DNA of 64,000 bases from JAWKXU01 sp020446465 (GTDB taxonomy: Bacteria > Pseudomonadota > Alphaproteobacteria > Sphingomonadales > Sphingomonadaceae), in NCBI GenBank assembly GCA_041396845.1, contig JAWKXU010000005.1, positions 62,001 through 126,000 of the forward strand. The letters are read 5' to 3'. Below are positions 58,372-64,000 of the stretch, piece after piece. Position numbers and translations under genes: made by a program. A model generated the notes under the pieces. The model was given only the letters and a program-made list of their open reading frames with translations. It ran no database searches and was not told the origin of the DNA. How positions within the stretch are numbered: the stretch's first letter is position 1; each line of letters begins with the position of its first letter.

Positions 58372-61300
58372 CAATGCCCGGCAGGCTGGGCTGCATCGCC
58401 ACCGGGCATCCGTTCATCGCCGGGCCGATAGGTCAGGAACTTTTTGCGAAGATATGGTCCCACCCGCTTTTCAAGCCCGTCAGCAAGACTGAAACCGGCA
58501 GGAACGATCAGCAGCGTCAGCATGGTCGACAGGATCAGCCCGCCAATCACTGTAACGCCCATGGGGGAACGCCAGGCGCTGTCACCCGAAAGCGAAAGCG
58601 CGGTTGGCACCATGCCTGCCGTCATCGCCACGGTCGTCATCAAAATAGGCTGCGCGCGTTTATGCCCTGCATCCATGATGGCCTGCATCTTGGGCACGCC
58701 GTGGTTCATTTCCTCGATCGCAAAATCAATCAGCAGGATCGAGTTTTTCGCCACAATGCCCAGCAGCATCAGCAGCCCGATATAGACCGCCATCGACACC
58801 GGCTGACCGATAATGGCGATGGCCAGCAAGCCGCCGAGCGGCGCCAGCAACAGTGATGTCATGTTCACGAGCGGCGAGACAAAACGGCGATAAAGGAGGA
58901 CCAGCACCGCAAAGACAAGGAATATACCGCTCACCACGGCGATGACGAAGTTCGTCACCAGTTCGGCCTGCCACTTGTCCGCACCCACAGGCGCATTGGA
59001 TATGCCCGCAGGCAAATTCTGCATGATCGGCAGCGCGCGAATCTCTTTCATCACCGGCCCGGAAACATAGCCCGGCGCAAGGTCTGCACCCACAAAGACA
59101 CGCCGCGCCTGATTATAGCGCTGGATTTGCGTCGGCCCTTCGCCAAAGCGGATCTCAGCCACGCGTCGCAATGGCACGGAGCCGCCATCAGCCGTGGGAA
59201 CGGGCAGGTTTTCAATCGTCGCGAGATCCCGGCGGGCGTTTTTGGACAGCATCACCCGGATCGGCACTTGCCTGTCTGTCAGCGAAAACTTCGCGGCATT
59301 GCGATCAATCTCGCCCAGCGTCGCAACCCGGATCGTCTGGCTCAAGGCGGAGGTTGTCACACCAAGCTGCGCCGCCAGATCGAACCGGGGCGCAATGATA
59401 AGCTCCGGCCGCTTGAGGTCGGCATCAAGCCGCGGCGCAACGACGCCTTCCACCGCGCGCATCTGTGCCACCAGCGTTCGGGCAGTCTTTTCCAGCAGGA
59501 CCGTGTCCGACCCGGTCAACATAACGGTAAGGTCGCGGCCGCTCCCGGTCCCCGATTCCGGTGCCTGAAAGCTGGCGCGCGCATCGGGCACGTTGCGCAG
59601 TTCCTGATTGAGCCGCTGCTGGAACTGCTGGTTGGTTATCGCCCGATCTTTCCTGAGCGTGATGAAAAGCGTCGCTGATCCTTCGCGCACACGTTCCATC
59701 ACGCGTTCAACCTCCGGCTGGGCCGAAATCAACGCTGTCACACTGGCCGCAACTTTTTCAGTTTCCTCTATCGGCGTGCCGGGGACGAGTTCGATATTGA
59801 CGCGGGCATTGTTAAGGTCGGTATGCGGCTGGAACTGGGTTGGCAAAACCATCAGCAGCAGCACCGTTGCACCCAGAGCCGCAATCCCAGTGCCAAATGC
59901 CCACAGCCGGTGGTCGCGCAATCGATAGCGAATTCGCCCCCAGACCCCTTCGCGCGAGTGGCCTTCGGGCATGGCACTGCGGGCAAGGGTGAAGGCGAGA
60001 ATCCGCATGTAAAGGTCCATCATGCGCCCTTCGCCGTGGCTTGCCGCGCCCTGCGCGCGCAGGGCATAGGCTGCGATCATGGGCGTGATCGTGCGCGCCA
60101 CGGCCAGGCTCATCAGCACTGCAAAAACCACTGTAAAGCCAAAGTTCTTGAAGAACTGCCCCGATATGCCCGGCATCAGGGCAACCGGCAGGAACACAGC
60201 GACAATGGAAAATGTGGTGGCGACAACCGCCAGGCCGATTTCGTCGGCGGCATCAATCGCGGCCTGATAGGCGGTTTTCCCCATGCGCATGTGGCGCACG
60301 ATATTTTCGATCTCGACAATCGCGTCATCGACCAGAATCCCGGCAACGAGGCTGAGCGCGAGCAACGACAGAGAGTTCAGCGAAAACCCCATCAGGTCCA
60401 TGAACCAGAATGTCGGAATGGCGGACAGCGGAATGGCAATCGCGCTGATGATGGTGGCGCGCCAGTCTCGCAGGAAGACGAATACGACGATGATCGCAAG
60501 TACCGCGCCTTCGATCATCGCTTCCATGGAACTGGCATATTGTGCGCGGGTGTAATCGACAGAGGTATATAGCAAGGTGAAGTGAACGCCGGGGTTTTCC
60601 GCCTCGATCTTGCGGATTTCAGCGTCCGCCCCATCGAAAACGGTCACGTCCGACGCGCCCTTGGCCCGCTCAATACCGAAGGTGACGACTTGCCTGCCGT
60701 TGATCTTGGCAATGGAGGTCTGTTCCGAACTGCCATCCACCACGCGCGCCACATCGCCCAGACGAACACTGCGCCCCCCGCTCAGGCTGATTTGCGTCTG
60801 CGACAAGGCAAAGGCATCCTGCGCATTGCCCAGCACGCGCACGGACTGGCGCGATCCGGCGATTTCCGCTTGCCCGCCTGCCGCATCGACGTTGACCTGC
60901 CGCAGGACTGTGTTGATCTGCGCCGCTGTAACGCCCAGCGACTGCATCCGCGCGGGATCAAGAATGACCCGGATTTCACGATCGACCCCGCCCGATCGGC
61001 TGACCGCCGCCATGCCGGTTATACCCAGCAAGCGGCGGGACACGGTGTCATCCACGAACCAGCTAAGCTGTTCCATCGTCATGTCATCGGCGCTGACGGC
61101 GAACATGCCAATCGGACCGTTGCCGCCGACCATGTTCTTGCTGACGCGCGGCTCCAGAATGCCGTCAGGCAAATCCCCGCGGATCTGATCGACAGCGTTT
61201 TTGACTTCGTTGACGGCATCGTTGGAATCGGTGCCGATGACGAACTGGACTGCCGTGGTGCTGTTGCCTTCGCTGGCGGTGGAGAAAATTTCATCCACGC

Positions 61301-61535
61301 CGCTGATGGAGCGCACTGCCGCTTCGACCTTCTCGGTAATCTGGGTGGTGATTTCAGATGGCGCTGCACCGGGCTGCGAAACCGATACACTCACCAGCGG
61401 GAAATCGATGTCGGGCGAATCGTTCACATCCATCCGCATGAACGAAACAGCGCCCGCCACCATCAGGCCGATGAAGAACATGATCGGGACGACGGGGTTG
61501 CGGATCGACCAGGCAGAGATATTGCGAAGATCCAT
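58371..61535 (-). CDS. RND efflux permease (AcrB/MdtB family)
   Basis: A 1054-residue inner-membrane proton antiporter with 12 membrane segments and two large periplasmic loops. The N-terminus SAWSIRNPVVPIMFFIGL, the DSPDIDFPLVSVSVSQPGA stretch, and the proton-relay aspartates in ILVDDAIVEIENIVRH are typical. It exports drugs, detergents or lipidic compounds; the substrate is not readable. The adaptor is upstream; no outer-membrane TolC-like gene is in the window. Confidence 0.95.
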   Translation of the reverse strand: MDLRNISAWSIRNPVVPIMFFIGLMVAGAVSFMRMDVNDSPDIDFPLVSVSVSQPGAAPSEITTQITEKVEAAVRSISGVDEIFSTASEGNSTTAVQFVIGTDSNDAVNEVKNAVDQIRGDLPDGILEPRVSKNMVGGNGPIGMFAVSADDMTMEQLSWFVDDTVSRRLLGITGMAAVSRSGGVDREIRVILDPARMQSLGVTAAQINTVLRQVNVDAAGGQAEIAGSRQSVRVLGNAQDAFALSQTQISLSGGRSVRLGDVARVVDGSSEQTSIAKINGRQVVTFGIERAKGASDVTVFDGADAEIRKIEAENPGVHFTLLYTSVDYTRAQYASSMEAMIEGAVLAIIVVFVFLRDWRATIISAIAIPLSAIPTFWFMDLMGFSLNSLSLLALSLVAGILVDDAIVEIENIVRHMRMGKTAYQAAIDAADEIGLAVVATTFSIVAVFLPVALMPGISGQFFKNFGFTVVFAVLMSLAVARTITPMIAAYALRAQGAASHGEGRMMDLYMRILAFTLARSAMPEGHSREGVWGRIRYRLRDHRLWAFGTGIAALGATVLLLMVLPTQFQPHTDLNNARVNIELVPGTPIEETEKVAASVTALISAQPEVERVMERVREGSATLFITLRKDRAITNQQFQQRLNQELRNVPDARASFQAPESGTGSGRDLTVMLTGSDTVLLEKTARTLVAQMRAVEGVVAPRLDADLKRPELIIAPRFDLAAQLGVTTSALSQTIRVATLGEIDRNAAKFSLTDRQVPIRVMLSKNARRDLATIENLPVPTADGGSVPLRRVAEIRFGEGPTQIQRYNQARRVFVGADLAPGYVSGPVMKEIRALPIMQNLPAGISNAPVGADKWQAELVTNFVIAVVSGIFLVFAVLVLLYRRFVSPLVNMTSLLLAPLGGLLAIAIIGQPVSMAVYIGLLMLLGIVAKNSILLIDFAIEEMNHGVPKMQAIMDAGHKRAQPILMTTVAMTAGMVPTALSLSGDSAWRSPMGVTVIGGLILSTMLTLLIVPAGFSLADGLEKRVGPYLRKKFLTYRPGDERMPGGDAAQPAGH

Positions 61536-61543
61536 GCCTTCGC

Positions 61544-62737
61544 TCAGCTCCCTTCTGGTTTGGTGGGGCCGGGGGCGAGGTTCGGCTTGACCATGTCGCC
61601 TTCCGACAGAAAACCACCGGCCCGCAGGACAACCTGCTCGCTCGCGTCCAAACCGCCGGTAATCGCAATGCCTTCATCCGTGACAATGCCGGTTTTTACC
61701 GCCCGGCGCACCACTTTGCCGTCTTTGCCGACGACATAGACATAGGCTCCGGCAGCATCATGCATGACAGCGGATTCTGGCAGAATCGGCGCAACCACTG
61801 CGCCCGCGCGGATCGTCGCGCTTGCAAACCCGCCGGGTCTCAAACCCGGCGCATAGGCAAGGGCAATGCGCGCCGTTCCCTGTCTGCTCTGCTGGTCGAT
61901 CACCGGGGAAAGCTGCCATATCTGGCCCGTATAAGTCTTGTCCGCGCCGACCGGGCGGACTTGTGCAATCTCCCCCACGGAAAGGCGGGCGAGGTCTTCT
62001 TCACCAACTTTTGCAAGCAGTTCCAGTTCACCATCGCGGGCAATGCTGAACAGCACGGCAGAACCGCCGCCAACGACTTGGCCCGGCTCCACATCGCGGG
62101 TCAGCAGCAGCCCGGCTGCCGGCGCCCGGATATCCAGCCTTGCCGTACGGGCCTGCAATTCACCCAGCATAGCCCGCGCGGTGCGCACACGTGCGACCGC
62201 TGCATCGCGGGTGGCGCGCAACTGGTCAATGTTCGCCTTGCTGATGAAGCCGCGCTCCACAAGTTGAAGTCCGCGATCAAGATTGGCCTGCGCCAGAGCG
62301 GCGTCTGCTTTTGCCGCATCGACTTGCGCGGCTTGCCCGGCGATCTGCTGCGATTGCACCGAACGATCAATAACCGCCAGCACCTGCCCCTGTTTCACCC
62401 ATTGCCCCGGTTCAACGGGAACGGAAACTACGCGCCCCCCTTCACCCACGGAGCCGACAGGCATTTCACGCCGTGCAGCGAGCGTGCCGGTTGCCTCTAT
62501 CTCGCCAACAATAGTCCGGGCGACGGGGTGGACGACAGTCACAACAGGCAGTTGCGATGTCGCGCCGTCTTCGTCCACGCCGCTGCCGGAACGGGCAAAC
62601 CAGGCGACAAGACCGATGGCAAGAAGGATAATAACGGTGACAAGAACCGCTTTCCTTCGCGCCCATTCGGGCACCACGCCATGCGCGCGGTTTATGATGC
62701 CGCGTGCGTCTTCTTCAACGGGTGTTTCATAATTCAT
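61544..62737 (-). CDS. RND periplasmic adaptor subunit
   Basis: A 397-residue membrane-fusion protein. One N-terminal membrane segment (about 30-47, LVTVIILLAIGLVAWF), then lipoyl-like halves (GGRVVSVPVEPGQWVKQGQVL and APAAGLLLTRDVEPGQVV) on either side of a helical hairpin (about 125-190), a beta-barrel and a membrane-proximal domain. It links the permease to an outer-membrane channel. The permease starts eight bases after its stop. Confidence 0.94.
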   Translation of the reverse strand: MNYETPVEEDARGIINRAHGVVPEWARRKAVLVTVIILLAIGLVAWFARSGSGVDEDGATSQLPVVTVVHPVARTIVGEIEATGTLAARREMPVGSVGEGGRVVSVPVEPGQWVKQGQVLAVIDRSVQSQQIAGQAAQVDAAKADAALAQANLDRGLQLVERGFISKANIDQLRATRDAAVARVRTARAMLGELQARTARLDIRAPAAGLLLTRDVEPGQVVGGGSAVLFSIARDGELELLAKVGEEDLARLSVGEIAQVRPVGADKTYTGQIWQLSPVIDQQSRQGTARIALAYAPGLRPGGFASATIRAGAVVAPILPESAVMHDAAGAYVYVVGKDGKVVRRAVKTGIVTDEGIAITGGLDASEQVVLRAGGFLSEGDMVKPNLAPGPTKPEGS

Positions 62738-62884
62738 GCTGAGGCATAATCCCGGTGCCCACGAACCAGCGCAAAATCGGGCGGAGCAACGTCCGGCCCG
62801 GACATAGACATCTGGATCAGACGGCGCAATTACGAAGTGCCCCGCCCCCTGTCATATATCAGCCATTACCGTCAAAAACCGCAA

Positions 62885-62917
62885 AAAGGTGCGCCCCGAT
62901 CAATGGGACGCACCTTT
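62885..62917 (-). terminator. Rho-independent terminator of the GlsB/YeaQ gene
   Basis: AAAGGTGCGcCCC pairs with GGGaCGCACCTTT across a seven-base loop (62885-62917). On the minus strand the stem is followed by TT and GCGG, giving a run of five T. It lies 47 bases after the 62964 stop and before the efflux operon. Confidence 0.88.
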
Positions 62918-62963
62918 GAAATCCGCTATCTCCCCGCCAATCGTCGAACGACGGGTATGTGAG

Positions 62964-63230
62964 TTAGCGGACCCGCCCGCGCTGGATAAGGTTGACAATG
63001 CCAAGCAGGACAATCGCCCCAACGACAGCGATAACCAGGCCCATAAGTGAAAATTCCTGCACCGAGCCGCCAATGCCCAGAAGCGGGCCTGCCAGCGCGT
63101 TGCCGACGACAGAACCAACGCAGCCGACCACGATGTTCCAGAAAATTCCCATCGAGGCATCACGGTTCATGACCATGCTGGCCAGCCAGCCGGCGATTCC
63201 GCCGACGATAAGTGCGATAATCCAACCCAT
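62964..63230 (-). CDS. GlsB/YeaQ/YmgE family stress-response membrane protein
   Basis: An 88-residue inner-membrane protein with three hydrophobic segments, rich in glycine (MGWIIALIVGGIAGWLAS, NIVVGCVGSVVGNALAGPL, MGLVIAVVGAIVLLGIVNLI). This is the transglycosylase-associated-protein family, often induced by stress; the mechanism is unknown. AGGAGGAG stands upstream of ATG 63230, which rules out the longer frame. It has its own terminator. Confidence 0.92.
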   Translation of the reverse strand: MGWIIALIVGGIAGWLASMVMNRDASMGIFWNIVVGCVGSVVGNALAGPLLGIGGSVQEFSLMGLVIAVVGAIVLLGIVNLIQRGRVR

Positions 63231-63360
63231 AGGAAACTCTCCTCCTGCACACTGCCCATATTTGTTGTCAGTCGCTTCCAGGCGACGTTCCAACAATGTC
63301 CTGATAGCCATAAGGTTCCGGGAAAGCGTGACTGGGGCACACATCTGCACATACGAAAAA

Positions 63361-63385
63361 GGGGAGCCGGACGTGCCGACTCCCC
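63361..63385 (-). terminator. Rho-independent terminator of sciP
   Basis: GGGGAGcCGG (63361-63370) and CCGaCTCCCC (63376-63385) form a stem with a five-base loop; on the minus strand it is followed by TTTTT. It lies 27 bases after the sciP stop. Confidence 0.88.
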
Positions 63386-63412
63386 CCAATGTTCTGTTTG
63401 TGCGATGCTGGA

Positions 63413-63712
63413 TCAGTATTTCAGCTGACGCTCATAAAGATCGCGGTAATGCTGGATGCGTGTCACCCGCAGGCCCTGCATGCCCGAACGATCCACCGCG
63501 CGTTGCCACGATGCAAACTCTTCCAGGGTCAGGCTGTAGCGTTCCAGCACTTCGTCAATCGTCAGCAAGCCGCCATTGACGGCCGCCACGACCTCTGCCT
63601 TGCGCCGCACGACCCAGCGCCGGGTGTTGGGGGAAGGCAGATTTTCAAGCGTGAGTGGCTCGCCAAGCGGGCCGATGACCTGTGCAGGCCGGATTTTCTG
63701 GTTCTCAATCAT
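63413..63712 (-). CDS. sciP: CtrA inhibitor SciP (DUF1153)
   Basis: A 99-residue helix-turn-helix protein. Conserved parts are VIGPLGEPLTLENLPSP, TRRWVVRRKAEVVAAVNGGL and EFASWQRAVDRSGMQGLRVT. In Caulobacter SciP blocks CtrA-activated transcription in G1 by binding CtrA. Its presence shows that a CtrA circuit operates in this organism. The start overlaps the upstream gene stop by 8 bases, so they are likely co-transcribed. Confidence 0.93.
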   Translation of the reverse strand: MIENQKIRPAQVIGPLGEPLTLENLPSPNTRRWVVRRKAEVVAAVNGGLLTIDEVLERYSLTLEEFASWQRAVDRSGMQGLRVTRIQHYRDLYERQLKY

Positions 63713-64000
63713 CCTGTCCTCGGTCGCCCGGAGTGTGTTTCATGTGCGTGGATTGGGTTGCGACCCCATTCGTGCCCTGCTCGTCTTTGCAATTACCTAA
63801 ACCATCAAGGTTAACGCCAGGTATGCGCTGCGCGTAATCGCGCAGCCGCAACGCCGCGCTGGCTGCAAAGCTGGCAGACGACGATTCTTTCATGCGTGCC
63901 GTTTCACGCCGCAGATCGCGCGCTGCATCCAGCCGTGCGCGCACCTCATGCCAGGTGAGAGGCCGCAATGGTTCGCCATCGATGTCCTTCGGGCCTTGAC
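63705..64000 (-). CDS. Unknown protein, N-terminus beyond the window
   Basis: The frame is open to the window edge; the visible 98 residues include DIDGEPLRPLTWHEVRARLD, then a basic helix and a polar, disordered C-terminus with several His and Thr. I recognise no family. The only internal start codon near the edge is a TTG at 63968 within this conserved-looking stretch, so the true start probably lies outside. It overlaps sciP by 8 bases. Confidence 0.5.
   Translation of the reverse strand, partial: QGPKDIDGEPLRPLTWHEVRARLDAARDLRRETARMKESSSASFAASAALRLRDYAQRIPGVNLDGLGNCKDEQGTNGVATQSTHMKHTPGDRGQDD

Noticed and set aside
1..64000. Mobile element, prophage or CRISPR
   Set aside because: No transposase, integrase, phage gene or spaced direct repeats were seen, and base composition looks even across the window.

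Overview
The window reads as a chromosomal, origin-proximal stretch of an alphaproteobacterium, most likely of the Sphingomonadales (Novosphingobium or a relative). Grounds: the gene order hemE-hemJ-rho-mnmE-mnmG-rsmG-parA-parB, which sits beside the replication origin in many alphaproteobacteria; regulators of the CtrA cell-cycle circuit (SciP, and a DUF1013 protein of the TrcR type); a ubiquinone hydroxylase of the COQ7 type; and small families typical of sphingomonads (DUF6489, DUF4402, DUF1192). The genus is a judgement from family resemblance, not from a search. Coding density is high and codon use is uniformly GC-rich. I see no rRNA, tRNA, CRISPR array, insertion sequence or prophage.

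Layout. 1-11.5 kb: a possible edge of the origin, haem genes, rho, a membrane GltB-like flavoprotein, a dienelactone hydrolase, then mnmE-mnmG-rsmG-parAB with four parS-like palindromes, three of them inside coding sequence. 11.6-16 kb: a DUF4402 pilin-like protein, a PapD-like chaperone and a large usher-like outer-membrane protein, forming a compact surface-fibre locus. 16-24.6 kb: a glycine-zipper protein, a PQQ-type sugar dehydrogenase, a DUF815 ATPase, Sua5, and the minus-strand set Suv3-like helicase, S4 protein, FdxA and CarD. 24.7-34 kb: an M23 peptidase, hemB, gamma carbonic anhydrase, DUF167, SulP, a truncated haemoglobin, an EF-hand lipoprotein and ClpA. 34-41.6 kb: a quinone oxidoreductase, a metallophosphatase with a GT4 glycosyltransferase, a TrcR-type regulator, an acyl-CoA ligase, and a bactofilin-M23 pair. 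41.6-49.1 kb: proA-nadD-rsfS-rlmH-envC-like-ctpA-dsbB-like-coq7, all plus strand and closely packed. 49.3-53.5 kb: rpe-heparinase-purH. 54.2-62.7 kb: a minus-strand run holding an RND efflux pump, DUF445, a lipid kinase, a Tam41-like nucleotidyltransferase and a MobA-like NTP transferase. The right edge holds GlsB/YeaQ, SciP and a truncated ORF.

The observations I rate highest are: (i) the translationally coupled trio lipid kinase, Tam41-like protein and NTP transferase, which could be a phosphatidic acid to CDP-diacylglycerol branch unlike CdsA; (ii) a dispersed repeat of about 102 bp made of two hairpins, with three full copies and one reversed partial copy, mostly between convergent genes; (iii) the DUF4402-chaperone-usher locus with TTAACC half-sites in both of its promoter regions; (iv) a tight cluster of three GANTC (CcrM) sites beside a TTAACCAT half-site, upstream of the bactofilin-M23 operon; and (v) the four-site parS cluster.
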